Below, piece after piece: positions 8,347 through 16,749 of a stretch of DNA of 40,701 bases. The position numbers were made by a program, and so were the translations under genes. Positions within the stretch are counted from its first letter, which is position 1, and every line of letters begins with the position of its first letter. The stretch comes from an uncultured Eubacteriales bacterium. GTDB taxonomy: Bacteria; Bacillota; Clostridia; Oscillospirales; Oscillospiraceae. The stretch spans positions 1 through 40,701 of the forward strand of contig URWG01000001.1 of assembly GCA_900551495.1 (NCBI GenBank), read 5' to 3'. Under the pieces are notes generated by a model. That model saw only the letters and a list, made by a program, of their open reading frames with translations. It made no database searches and was not told the DNA's origin.

Positions 8347-9102
8347 ATGCTTTTAAGAAAATGGGAACAGCTCCCCCCCGAAATGCAAAACGACGCGGTG
8401 CGGAAATACTACGATATTCTCAAAAACAAGCGAGTATCGCTGATTTTCAAGAGGATATTTGATGCTGTCGCCGCGTCGGTCCTGTTGATCCTTCTTTCGC
8501 CGCTGTTTGTGCTTCTTGCCGTTGCAATCAAGCTTGACAGCGATGGCCCGGTTTTTTACCGACAGGAGCGAGTAACACAGTACGGTCGCAGATTTCGCAT
8601 CTTCAAATTCCGTTCTATGGTACAGGATGCCGACAAGGGTCTGCTTGTAACGGTACGCGGAGATTCACGTGTGACACGGGTCGGCGGTTTTATACGGAAA
8701 TATCGGCTTGATGAAATAAGCCAACTACTGAATGTATTGACAGGGGATATGTCCTTTGTCGGAGCCCGACCGGAGGTGCCGAAATATGTTGCGCGCTATA
8801 CGCCCGAAATGATGGCTACACTGCTTTTGCCTTCCGGCATAACGGGAATGGCAAGTATTCTGTATAGGGACGAAGCCGAACTGCTGGATGCGGCGGAGGA
8901 TACGGATGAGTTTTATGTTGAGAAGGTTCTGCCTGAAAAAATGCTTCTTAACCTTCATGAGATAGAGCAATTCGGCTTTTGGCGGGAAATTCGCGTGATG
9001 CTCTTAACCTTATGTGCAGTATGCGGCATGAAATACAAAGGTAAAGATACCGTGAAGATTAAAAAAGAGCAAGAATCTGAGAGCTTTGAAATTGTTGGTT
9101 GA
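8347..9102 (+). CDS. Initiating sugar-phosphate transferase (PglC/WcaJ-type)
   Basis: Transfers a sugar-1-phosphate from a UDP-sugar to undecaprenyl phosphate, the first membrane step of repeat-unit assembly. The 251-residue protein has one hydrophobic helix (about 36-58, AVAASVLLILLSPLFVLL) and the complete catalytic signature of the family: DGPVFYRQERV, FRIFKFRSM, TRVGGFIRKYRLDEISQLLN and GDMSFVGARPE. It lacks the extra N-terminal helices of WbaP/WcaJ, so it is of the short PglC-like type. With the dehydratase and aminotransferase upstream, an amino-deoxysugar is the likely initiating sugar. It starts 4 bases after the previous stop with only a weak ribosome site, so coupling is likely. Confidence 0.92.
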   Translation: MLLRKWEQLPPEMQNDAVRKYYDILKNKRVSLIFKRIFDAVAASVLLILLSPLFVLLAVAIKLDSDGPVFYRQERVTQYGRRFRIFKFRSMVQDADKGLLVTVRGDSRVTRVGGFIRKYRLDEISQLLNVLTGDMSFVGARPEVPKYVARYTPEMMATLLLPSGITGMASILYRDEAELLDAAEDTDEFYVEKVLPEKMLLNLHEIEQFGFWREIRVMLLTLCAVCGMKYKGKDTVKIKKEQESESFEIVG

Positions 9103-9118
9103 TATGAAGGGGATTTAT

Positions 9119-10090
9119 ATGACTAATCCAATCGTTTCTGTCATTATTCCGCTGTATAATGAATCGACATATATCGACCGCTGCCTTATGTCTTTGGTGA
9201 ATCAGACCTATCCAATAGACAAAATCGAATGGTTGTTGATAGATGGGATGTCCATGGATGACACGCTTGACAAAGCAAGACATTTTTTGCAGGGTACGGA
9301 TTTTCACATCCTGATAAACGAACATCGGCTTGTTACTTATGCACTCAATATCGGAATTCAATTTGCACGCGGTCGCTATGTTATTCGAATGGACGCACAT
9401 GCGGAATACGCTGAGGATTATATTGAACGGTGTGTATACTATCTTGAAAATACAAATGCGGAAAATGTCGGAGGTATTGCATTAACAAAAGGGATCGGAT
9501 TTGTAGGAGAAGCGAACGCCGAAATTCTTTCATCAAAGTTCGGCGTCGGGAATTCTGCCTTCCGTACCGGTGAACACAGCGGATATGTTGATACTGTTCC
9601 TTTCGGCGCTTTCCGTCGTGAAGTATTTGACAAAATCGGTATGTTCAATCCGGAACTGCCGAGGAGCGAAGATAATGACTTTAACAGCAGAATCCGTAAA
9701 GCAGGAGGAAAAATTTATCTTGCTTCGGACATCAGCTTTACATACTATTGCCGCGATACAGCCAAGGGACTTTTGCGCCAAGGGCTTTTGAACGGAAATG
9801 CCTTGTTTTTAACGCTTCGAAAGAACCCGCATGCTATGAGTTTGCGACATTACGTTCCTTGCTTGTTTGTTCTTTCGCTTCTGATACTTCCGATTTTATC
9901 GTTGATATTCCCGCATTTTTGGCTTTTGCTTGCTGTTGAAGGAAGCCTATACATCTCGCTTGATGTTTTTTACTCATTCAGGACGGAGCAAATCAAGCGC
10001 AGCCTATACAAAATGATTATGTATCCCGCGTTCCATGTTGTATATGGAATCGGTTCGTTTTTGGGGTTACTGGGCATCAGACTGTATTAA
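9119..10090 (+). CDS. Family 2 glycosyltransferase, ExoA-like, membrane-bound
   Basis: A 323-residue GT-A glycosyltransferase. SVIIPLYNE (7-15) opens the nucleotide-binding fold, LLIDGMSMDDT follows, and VIRMDAHAEY carries the metal-binding Asp. The acceptor-side segment PRSEDNDFNSRIRKAGGKI is typical of this family. Two or three hydrophobic helices at the C-terminus (about 245-300) anchor it in the membrane, as in succinoglycan transferase ExoA. I start it at ATG 9119, with AAGGGG six bases upstream, not at the in-frame ATG 33 bases earlier, which overlaps the previous gene and lacks a site. It adds a sugar to the lipid-linked repeat unit; donor and linkage are unknown. Confidence 0.88.
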   Translation: MTNPIVSVIIPLYNESTYIDRCLMSLVNQTYPIDKIEWLLIDGMSMDDTLDKARHFLQGTDFHILINEHRLVTYALNIGIQFARGRYVIRMDAHAEYAEDYIERCVYYLENTNAENVGGIALTKGIGFVGEANAEILSSKFGVGNSAFRTGEHSGYVDTVPFGAFRREVFDKIGMFNPELPRSEDNDFNSRIRKAGGKIYLASDISFTYYCRDTAKGLLRQGLLNGNALFLTLRKNPHAMSLRHYVPCLFVLSLLILPILSLIFPHFWLLLAVEGSLYISLDVFYSFRTEQIKRSLYKMIMYPAFHVVYGIGSFLGLLGIRLY

Positions 10091-10104
10091 AAAGGTGAAG
10101 GACA

Positions 10105-10521
10105 ATGAAAAAATATAAAGTCGGGTATACGACAGGTGTTTTTGATATGTTTCATATCGGACATCTGAACATCCTCAGACGTGCAAAGGAACAGTGTGAA
10201 TTTCTTGTTGTCGGCGTTTCAACGGATGAGGTTGTCGAGACTTATAAGCATAAACGCCCGGTGATTTCTTTTAATGAAAGAATTGCGATTGTAGAGGCAA
10301 TTCGATATGTGGATAAAGTGATACCGCAAACCTCAATGGACAAAATGAAGGCATATGAGACGCTGAAATTTGATGCGCTGTTTCACGGTAGCGATTGGAA
10401 AGGCAGTGCAATGTATAATAAGCTTGTTATGGATTTTGCCGAGATCGGCGTCGATGTCGTTTTTTTACCGCATACGGATGGGATTAGTTCTACGCTCATT
10501 CGTGAAAAGGTCAACAAATGA
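10105..10521 (+). CDS. tagD: Glycerol-3-phosphate cytidylyltransferase-like (TagD family)
   Basis: A 138-residue cytidylyltransferase expected to make CDP-glycerol, or a related CDP-alcohol, from CTP. All hallmarks are present: GVFDMFHIGH with the HxGH motif at 17-20, the RYVDKVIPQ segment near 72-80, and ISSTLIREK near the end. The length matches TagD. A strong AAGGTGAAGGA site precedes the start, and the stop overlaps the next start as ATGA. No TagF/TagB-type CDP-glycerol glycerophosphotransferase is in the window. The two LicD-family proteins downstream are the obvious candidate users of the CDP product (inference). The exact alcohol cannot be decided from sequence; the symbol denotes family, not proven substrate. 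Confidence 0.85.
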   Translation: MKKYKVGYTTGVFDMFHIGHLNILRRAKEQCEFLVVGVSTDEVVETYKHKRPVISFNERIAIVEAIRYVDKVIPQTSMDKMKAYETLKFDALFHGSDWKGSAMYNKLVMDFAEIGVDVVFLPHTDGISSTLIREKVNK

Positions 10522-11708
10522 AAAACAGAATCGATCAAATCAAGAATTTCTCGGATCGCTGCACAGGCTGCTCTGTATGTGCTGATATTTGCCCGGTTGG
10601 GTGTATCAAGCCGGATGTGCGGGAAGATGGTTTTCGGTATGTTAAGGTACTGGACGCCAAATGCATACACTGTGGGAAATGCCTCTCGGTCTGTCCGATT
10701 GAAACCTTAAAGAAGGAAACGCAGGAGCAGCATCTATATGCAGCATATGCGCGGGACGAAAAAGCACGGAACGATGGATCCTCCGGCGGAATTTTTGAAT
10801 TGCTTGCAAGGCATTTTCTGTCCGAAGGCTATGCCGTTTGCGGTGCTGCCTTTGACGGCATGGAACTTCGACACCGTATCGTGCATTCGGCAGAAGAGCT
10901 TCCTCCGTTGCTGAAATCAAAATATATTCAGTCCGATACCGGCGGAATTTACAATGAAATTCTTACCTTTTTGAAAAAAGGAGGGAAGCTGTTCTTCTGC
11001 GGAACGCCCTGTCAGGTTGCCGCACTTAAAAATGCTGTTTCACCTGAACTATCAAACCAGCTTTTTACCGCAGATATTATTTGCCATGGCGTACCGTCTC
11101 AAGAAACATTTCGGATGTATATACAGAATCTGGAAGAAAAAAGCGGTGGGCAGATCAAATGCTTTTCATTTCGTGTTAAAAATAACAGCCAACGACATGC
11201 GCATGGCTTTTCCTATTATTTTACAAAAAACGGCAGGGGCAGAACGATAAACGGAATATATCTGCAGTCCTCTTATTATCGTGCATTCAAAAAATATCTG
11301 TTTTTTCGCGAAAGCTGTTATTCTTGCCGATATGCTACGCCCGAACGTGTTTCTGACATAACATTAGGAGATTTTTGGGGAATTGAAAGGTACCAATTTC
11401 CTTCAGACACAGATGCCGGTGTTTCTTTGATTCTTGCTAACACGGAAATGGGGGAAAAAGCATTTACGTCGATTGCCAAACAAACCGTATGGAAAGAATT
11501 CCCTGTGGCATATGGTATCGAGAGCAATTATTGCCTGACGAATGCAACACCGAAGCCGTCAGTGCGCGATGCAGTGATTGAAAGTCTTCATATGAACGGA
11601 TACGCAGCTACGGCGAAGAAATACTTTGCCGCTTCGATTACAGAAAAAATTTATGCTCTTCTTCCGCCGGGAATTCGATCCCTCCGGAAGAAGCTGCGAA
11701 AGAGGTAG
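10518..11708 (+). CDS. FrhB-like iron-sulfur flavoprotein, first copy
   Basis: A 396-residue protein with two 4Fe-4S ferredoxin motifs (Cys15, 18, 21, 25 and Cys49, 52, 55, 59) followed by the FrhB domain known from the beta subunit of coenzyme F420 hydrogenase/dehydrogenase. FrhB features: NDGSSGGIFELLARHF, FFCGTPCQVAALKNAV, IICHGVPSQ, a Cys pair in ESCYSCRYA, and DITLGDFWGIERY. Such proteins are common in bacterial polysaccharide loci of organisms not known to use F420, and their redox substrate there is unknown. It overlaps tagD by 4 bases and is followed after 2 bases by a LicD gene, an arrangement repeated at 16746-18714. I infer a cytoplasmic redox step in making or modifying a sugar or its substituent. 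Confidence 0.85.
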   Translation: MKNRIDQIKNFSDRCTGCSVCADICPVGCIKPDVREDGFRYVKVLDAKCIHCGKCLSVCPIETLKKETQEQHLYAAYARDEKARNDGSSGGIFELLARHFLSEGYAVCGAAFDGMELRHRIVHSAEELPPLLKSKYIQSDTGGIYNEILTFLKKGGKLFFCGTPCQVAALKNAVSPELSNQLFTADIICHGVPSQETFRMYIQNLEEKSGGQIKCFSFRVKNNSQRHAHGFSYYFTKNGRGRTINGIYLQSSYYRAFKKYLFFRESCYSCRYATPERVSDITLGDFWGIERYQFPSDTDAGVSLILANTEMGEKAFTSIAKQTVWKEFPVAYGIESNYCLTNATPKPSVRDAVIESLHMNGYAATAKKYFAASITEKIYALLPPGIRSLRKKLRKR

Positions 11709-11710
11709 CG

Positions 11711-12592
11711 ATGTTCAGATATATGCGAGAGGACACGCCTGACGATTGGAAGATCAAAAAGCTTCAGGATGCGATACTCGAGATTGCGGTCTACTTGGAT
11801 GAGTTCTGCTCCGAAAATGAAATTGATTATTGTCTTATGGGAGGGTCCGCTTTGGGGGCAGTGCGCCATCAGGGATTTATCCCATGGGATGACGATTTGG
11901 ACTTTTTTATGACACCTGACAGCTACGAACGCTTTGTTCATGCGTTTGAGGCACGAGGGGATCACAAGCGCTTTTTTCTTGAACCGTTCGGAGAGATAGA
12001 TGGCATGATCACTTTGGGTAAAGTTCGACTGAAAAATACGACCTATTTGGAAGAAGGCTTGAAGGATTATGACATTTCCCACAATATCTATCTTGATATT
12101 TTCCTCCTGCACACCTGTCCGGATAACAGCATTCAACGCATCCATCAATATGTTTGGGCAAAGTATGTTGTTGCAAAGGCGCAGGCATACAAAGAAACCT
12201 CCAGATATGGTTTTGGACTTCGTACGGTGTTGTGTATTATGAGAATGTTTCCCCGACGCTTCCTCGTCCGTCATGCGCTGAAGCAGGTTTATAAATACAG
12301 AGACCGGAGGACCTCGCTGTACTGCAACTATTTGGGAAAAGCAAAATATCGGGGCGGTACATACAAACGTGTGTGGTTTGCCGCTGTATCAAGAGTTCCT
12401 TTCGAAAAGGTTTCACTTAATGTGCCGATCGGCGTTCATGAATTCCTTGCCGAACGCTTTGGCAATTATATGAAGCTTCCGGAGCTTGCGCAAATCAAGC
12501 GCGAGCAGCATGCCTGTCTTTGGGATACGGAAAAGGACTACCGTGTTTATCTCAACGCGGCGCCGAAATACCCGAGGAAATATGTGTTATGA
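11711..12592 (+). CDS. LicD-family phosphotransferase, first copy
   Basis: A 293-residue member of the LicD family, nucleotidyltransferase-fold enzymes that transfer phosphocholine, or in related proteins glycerol- or ribitol-phosphate, from a CDP carrier to a glycan. The diagnostic segment LMGGSALGAVRHQGFIPWDD (42-61) is intact, followed by DLDFF. Asp60-62 and Asp64 are the likely metal ligands. A second conserved region, NIYLDIFLL, lies near 126-134. It has an AGAGGTA ribosome site and follows the FrhB-like gene by 2 bases. The upstream TagD-like enzyme suggests CDP-glycerol as donor (inference); no choline-uptake or licC-type gene is visible. Confidence 0.88.
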   Translation: MFRYMREDTPDDWKIKKLQDAILEIAVYLDEFCSENEIDYCLMGGSALGAVRHQGFIPWDDDLDFFMTPDSYERFVHAFEARGDHKRFFLEPFGEIDGMITLGKVRLKNTTYLEEGLKDYDISHNIYLDIFLLHTCPDNSIQRIHQYVWAKYVVAKAQAYKETSRYGFGLRTVLCIMRMFPRRFLVRHALKQVYKYRDRRTSLYCNYLGKAKYRGGTYKRVWFAAVSRVPFEKVSLNVPIGVHEFLAERFGNYMKLPELAQIKREQHACLWDTEKDYRVYLNAAPKYPRKYVL

Positions 12593-12605
12593 GGATAACG
12601 GCAAA

Positions 12606-13397
12606 ATGAGCAAGGTCCAGGTTTTAGTTGCCTGTATAGGGCAAAGCGATGACAGCTTGTACCGCGAGATGAATCTACAGACCGATACGGTCCTTGCAAA
12701 TCAGTGTGATCAATATGGATATAAAGAGTTTCTTGAGCCGGACGGAAGCAGAGTGCAGCTTGTATCCACAACCGATCGCGGTGTCGGTAAAAACCGAAAT
12801 AAAGCGCTTTCCTTTGCAGGCGGAGAATTTCTGCTTTGTGCAGATCAGGATATGGTCTATTGCGACGACTACGCAAGGATCATAGAAGAGGCGTTCTGCC
12901 AATGCCCAAAGGCAGACATTATTGTGTTTCGCCTGGAATATATGAACCGCTTTACTCCGCAGAAGAAAGAATGTTCGGGATTTCGGCGCGTCCGTCTTTG
13001 GAATTCCATGCGTTACGGAACCGCAAGGGTTGCAATGCGAAAGAACGCCGTTGAGAAGGCATGCCTGTCTTTCTCCACGCTGTACGGCGGCGGAGCAAGG
13101 TACAGCTCTGGCGAGGATTCTCTGTTCATTCGCGAGGCGATTCGCAAAGGGCTGAGGATGTATACCTCACCGACTGTAATTGCACGGGTAAAGCAGGAAG
13201 AGTCTACATGGTTTAAGGGCTACAACGATAAATATTTCATAGACAAGGGCGTCTTGCTTGCAAATGCGTTCCCATGCTTGAAGCATCTGCTTCTATATTA
13301 TTTTGCTTACGGACTGCGGAATGTTTCGGAAGCGTACGGATTTAGGAGAATATGCAAGCTGATACGAGAGGGATTTGCGGAATATAAACGGATTTAA
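12606..13397 (+). CDS. Glycosyltransferase-like protein (GT-A fold, family 2-like)
   Basis: A 263-residue protein with an early Rossmann-like strand QVLVACIGQSDDSLY, a middle GVGKNRNKALSFAGGEFLLCADQDM region with the ADQDMVYCDD acidic motif (a DxD equivalent), and a later SGEDSLFIREAIRKG segment that resembles the ExD acceptor loop of family 2 transferases. I start it at ATG 12606 with GAGG about 10 bases upstream. An in-frame ATG 33 bases earlier is inside the LicD gene and has no site. It is shorter than typical family 2 enzymes and lacks a membrane segment. Probably adds one sugar of the repeat unit; substrate unknown. Confidence 0.7.
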   Translation: MSKVQVLVACIGQSDDSLYREMNLQTDTVLANQCDQYGYKEFLEPDGSRVQLVSTTDRGVGKNRNKALSFAGGEFLLCADQDMVYCDDYARIIEEAFCQCPKADIIVFRLEYMNRFTPQKKECSGFRRVRLWNSMRYGTARVAMRKNAVEKACLSFSTLYGGGARYSSGEDSLFIREAIRKGLRMYTSPTVIARVKQEESTWFKGYNDKYFIDKGVLLANAFPCLKHLLLYYFAYGLRNVSEAYGFRRICKLIREGFAEYKRI

Positions 13398-13414
13398 CGC
13401 CGGGGGTGTATGTA

Positions 13415-14254
13415 ATGCAGAGAATTATTATAACCGCAGACGACTATGGAATGTGCGATGAGGTTGACCATGCAATTGACTCAGGAGTCAATAATGGCTT
13501 TATTACTTCGACGAATGTAATGGTGAATATGTATTCTCTTCCCAACGCCGCCCTTCTGCGAGCACGTTTTCCGTGGCTGTCGGTTGGGATCCATTGGAAC
13601 GTGACGACGGGAAAACCCGTTAGTGATCCTAAATCAATTCCGTCCTTGGTAGATGATAGCGGTGTATTTTGGGAAATTGACAAATTCAAAAAGAAATACC
13701 GCTGCGGAGAAATCGCTCGTCAAGATTTGGAAAAGGAGCTTGAAGCTCAATACCTGCGATTTAAGGAAGTTTGCGGAGAGCCGGACTATTGGAATACGCA
13801 TGAAAATTCATCACTTGAATTGAGAAGCTTCAAGGCTTTTGAAAGTGTTGCGAAGAGACACGGCATACCTGCGACGAGAACGTTTCAGCGGGTATACTAC
13901 GACAGGCTGAAATTGGGTGTAAAAACCGCGTTAAGGGAATTTGCGGTAAAGACATTTTTCCAGATTTGGTTTGAACAAATTCGGAAGTCCTTCAAGATGC
14001 CGACGGCTCGCGTTGTCAGTTTTGACAGAATCAGTAAGACCGATGGGGATGTTCTGCTTAATGCGTTGAAAAAAGACGGTCGTGATTTAATTGAAGTTGT
14101 TTTTCACCCTGCTACTACCGCTGACAGTCCGTATTTCGGCAATATTTCGCAGGAGAGGCTGAAGGAGTATTTGTTCACTTCTTCTTCGGAGGTGCGGCAA
14201 AGATTTGCTTCAAACGGATTTGCGTTTGTCGGCTATGACGCTCTAACTGATTAA
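13415..14254 (+). CDS. YdjC/ChbG-family carbohydrate deacetylase
   Basis: A 279-residue protein of the family that includes ChbG, a metal-dependent N-deacetylase of acetylated chito-oligosaccharides. Candidate metal and catalytic residues: the Asp pair 9-10 in TADDYG, His60 in VGIHWNVT and His129 in YWNTHENSS. The two His are placed much as in the E. coli enzyme. It has no signal peptide, so it would act in the cytoplasm, perhaps on a lipid-linked or nucleotide-linked N-acetyl sugar. I prefer ATG 13415, with CGGGGG eight bases upstream, over GTG 13406, which lies within that site. Deacetylation would leave a free amine on the glycan (inference). Confidence 0.82.
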   Translation: MQRIIITADDYGMCDEVDHAIDSGVNNGFITSTNVMVNMYSLPNAALLRARFPWLSVGIHWNVTTGKPVSDPKSIPSLVDDSGVFWEIDKFKKKYRCGEIARQDLEKELEAQYLRFKEVCGEPDYWNTHENSSLELRSFKAFESVAKRHGIPATRTFQRVYYDRLKLGVKTALREFAVKTFFQIWFEQIRKSFKMPTARVVSFDRISKTDGDVLLNALKKDGRDLIEVVFHPATTADSPYFGNISQERLKEYLFTSSSEVRQRFASNGFAFVGYDALTD

Positions 14255-14264
14255 ATTATCAAGA

Positions 14265-15437
14265 ATGAAGAAGATTATATTTGTAATTAACAATTTAGAA
14301 ACAGGCGGCGTCCAAAGCAGCTTGCTGAACCTGTTGCGACAGATACACTCAGACTATTCTATTACGGTTTTTTGCTTTGCCGGTCGAATGAATAAGGAGT
14401 ATGCTGCGCCGCTGCCACACGACGTAAGGCTGATTACATCAGATTCACCGTTTCGCTACTTGGGAATGTCACAAAAAGAATCACAAAAAAGCGCACGACA
14501 GCATTTTGCACGATCATTTTGGGCGGTGATTACAAGGGTATTCGGGCGAACTTTTGCTATCCGGCTGATGCTTCCGCTTCAAAAAAGACTGGGTGAGTTT
14601 GATTGCGCAATTTCCTATTTACATGAGGCACCGCAGAAAATATTTTACGGCGGCTGCAATGAATTTGTACTGAAAAGAATCAAAGCAAAGAAAAAAATCA
14701 CATGGCTGCATTGCGACTTCGGACTATGTGGAGCCAACAGTAAAGCGAGTGGAAGAATATATCGCAGATTTGATAAAATCATGGCATGTTCTGAAGGGGC
14801 ACGTGCATCTTTCGTCCGTTGTATGCCGCAGCTGGCGGAGAGGTGCGTTACGATTCGCAACTGTAATGATTTTGCTGGTATTCTTCGACTTGCGGGAAAC
14901 GGGGTAGTATATAACAAATCGGAGTTCAATATCGTGACGGTTGCTCGCCTGTCAAGAGAAAAAGGAATTGAACGTGCGCTTGCTGCGATAAAAGACTGCA
15001 TTGATCGCGGTTACAGGGTACACTATCATCTTGTCGGTTCCGGAGATCGCAGCGACGAATTGAAAGACCTGTCGGAACGATACGGCTTGAGGGACATCGT
15101 AACGTTTTACGGTGAACGGGAAAATCCGTATCCTTACATGAAAAGTGCCGATTTGTTTTTGCTTCCTTCCTATCACGAGGCGGCACCGATGGTTTTCGAC
15201 GAGGCTGCGTGTCTCGGTATTCCGGTGCTTGCAACAAAGACGACCTCTACCGACGAAATGCTCGTGCAAAGAGGGGCGGGAATCGTGTGTGAGAATTCGC
15301 AGGAGGGAATCTCGGCTGCCTTACTGAGTGTTTTGCGGCAGCCCGAACAGTTGGTGGCTATTCGAAAGACCTTGGAAGGTATGAGCTTTACAAATGCGGA
15401 AAGCATAGAAAAATTCAGCGGGGTTATCAATGCTTAA
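14265..15437 (+). CDS. Family 4 glycosyltransferase
   Basis: A 390-residue GT-B retaining glycosyltransferase. The N-terminal acceptor domain opens with FVINNLETGGVQSSLLNLL. The C-terminal nucleotide-sugar domain shows VARLSREKGIERAL, LVGSGDRSDELKDL and ADLFLLPSYHEAAPMVFDEA with the EX7E pair Glu305 and Glu313, then CLGIPVLATKTTSTDEML. Length and order are standard for GT4. There is little ribosome site before the ATG. It overlaps the polymerase gene by 8 bases. It would extend the lipid-linked repeat unit at the inner membrane face; the donor is unknown. Confidence 0.92.
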   Translation: MKKIIFVINNLETGGVQSSLLNLLRQIHSDYSITVFCFAGRMNKEYAAPLPHDVRLITSDSPFRYLGMSQKESQKSARQHFARSFWAVITRVFGRTFAIRLMLPLQKRLGEFDCAISYLHEAPQKIFYGGCNEFVLKRIKAKKKITWLHCDFGLCGANSKASGRIYRRFDKIMACSEGARASFVRCMPQLAERCVTIRNCNDFAGILRLAGNGVVYNKSEFNIVTVARLSREKGIERALAAIKDCIDRGYRVHYHLVGSGDRSDELKDLSERYGLRDIVTFYGERENPYPYMKSADLFLLPSYHEAAPMVFDEAACLGIPVLATKTTSTDEMLVQRGAGIVCENSQEGISAALLSVLRQPEQLVAIRKTLEGMSFTNAESIEKFSGVINA

Positions 15438-16749
15438 TTACAGAAATAAATCGTCACAAGCCGTGCGGTATAACAGAAAACTGATTTGGCTCTGGGCGTT
15501 TTCACTCGTTTTTATTGCTGTGAGCGTTGTTACGACTCCGTATTTGTCCGCCGCAGCACTTGCACTGTTTTGTGCTTCATTATTCATGCTCCGCTCGGAG
15601 GACGTCTTTGCGATGCTGTTTGGGCTGCTTCCGTTTGCTAATATTTTTAAGTTAACCCCGACATCGATGAGCCTGTTTACCGTTTGCGAAATGATAGCGG
15701 TCGTTTTTTTCCTTCTTCGCAAACGCTTAAGCGCACGGCAGTGCGGGATGATATCAACGCTTGCCATATATTTACTTGTTTTTTCGATTGATAGGCTGAA
15801 TATTCTAACAATTGTCAAGGTAATCATGGGTTTCCTGATTATCGGGCTTGCGGTTATGACAATCACGAAAGACGGATTGAAACGCATTGCAAGGCTGCTG
15901 TCGTTAAGTACGATTGCAATGCTGCTCCTTTCAATCAACGAAAAGTATTTGGCATATGTTGAGCTATACTTCGATGATTTGGATTACTATGTTGATGCGA
16001 CAGGTCATGCCACCGATACGCTTCGAATCAGCGGCTTTTTCGGAGACCCAAATTACTGTGCGGTGCTGATTGTTTTGGCGTTGGCACTCCTCTGCGTATT
16101 GTATTATCACAAGGCAATCGGCGGTGAATTTTGGGTATATGCGGCTGTTCTTACCCCCTGCGGTTTTTTTACATACAGCAAATCCTATTTTTTGTGCATT
16201 GCACTGCTTGCTGTTTTGCTGGTTCTGTTTGTCCTTTTCCCCAAGCATAAGGTTTGGGCTGTAATTGCAATTATCGGATTCAGCATTGCCGTATACTATA
16301 CCGCAATCGGAAAAATCGAAGTAATGAATTTGATTCTTTCACGCTTTTCCGAGGGTGATTTGACTACCGGACGGACGAATCTGAATCAGATTTATTTGCA
16401 GTATATTTTCGGTAAGATGCGTGTCCTGCTTTTCGGTGAAGGGATTTCAGCAGACCGAATAACAGGTATCAGGAATAATGTACACTGCCTATATATAGAG
16501 ACATTGTTTAAGCTTGGAATCGTCGGAGGATCGGTTTATTGCGGGACACTTGCTACGGTACTCCCAAAGAGAGAAAAGAAAACACGCCGCGGTTTTGCCG
16601 ATTACCTGCCGATGTTTTTCTTCCTTTTGATGTTTGCTTTTCTTGCCGGTATTCTGAATTACGCCCTTCCGTTCTACATTTTGATTGTCTACTTGTCGAT
16701 CAACTATGACAGCCTTGGGCATTCGGTTGGAAGAGAGGTGCAGCAATGA
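15430..16749 (+). CDS. O-antigen polymerase/ligase-like membrane protein (Wzy role)
   Basis: A 439-residue polytopic membrane protein with about ten to twelve hydrophobic helices. A long non-membrane loop before residue 200 contains the segment TLRISGFFGDPNYCA, a pattern typical of O-antigen polymerase and ligase families (RxxGxFxxPN-like). A second soluble stretch, FSEGDLTTGRTN, with its Arg, also fits. The C-terminal membrane pair is followed by a short cytoplasmic tail. In a locus with one flippase and an initiating transferase, the expected role is polymerisation of repeat units at the outer membrane face. Such proteins diverge quickly, so the call rests on topology, motif and context. 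Confidence 0.82.
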   Translation: MLNYRNKSSQAVRYNRKLIWLWAFSLVFIAVSVVTTPYLSAAALALFCASLFMLRSEDVFAMLFGLLPFANIFKLTPTSMSLFTVCEMIAVVFFLLRKRLSARQCGMISTLAIYLLVFSIDRLNILTIVKVIMGFLIIGLAVMTITKDGLKRIARLLSLSTIAMLLLSINEKYLAYVELYFDDLDYYVDATGHATDTLRISGFFGDPNYCAVLIVLALALLCVLYYHKAIGGEFWVYAAVLTPCGFFTYSKSYFLCIALLAVLLVLFVLFPKHKVWAVIAIIGFSIAVYYTAIGKIEVMNLILSRFSEGDLTTGRTNLNQIYLQYIFGKMRVLLFGEGISADRITGIRNNVHCLYIETLFKLGIVGGSVYCGTLATVLPKREKKTRRGFADYLPMFFFLLMFAFLAGILNYALPFYILIVYLSINYDSLGHSVGREVQQ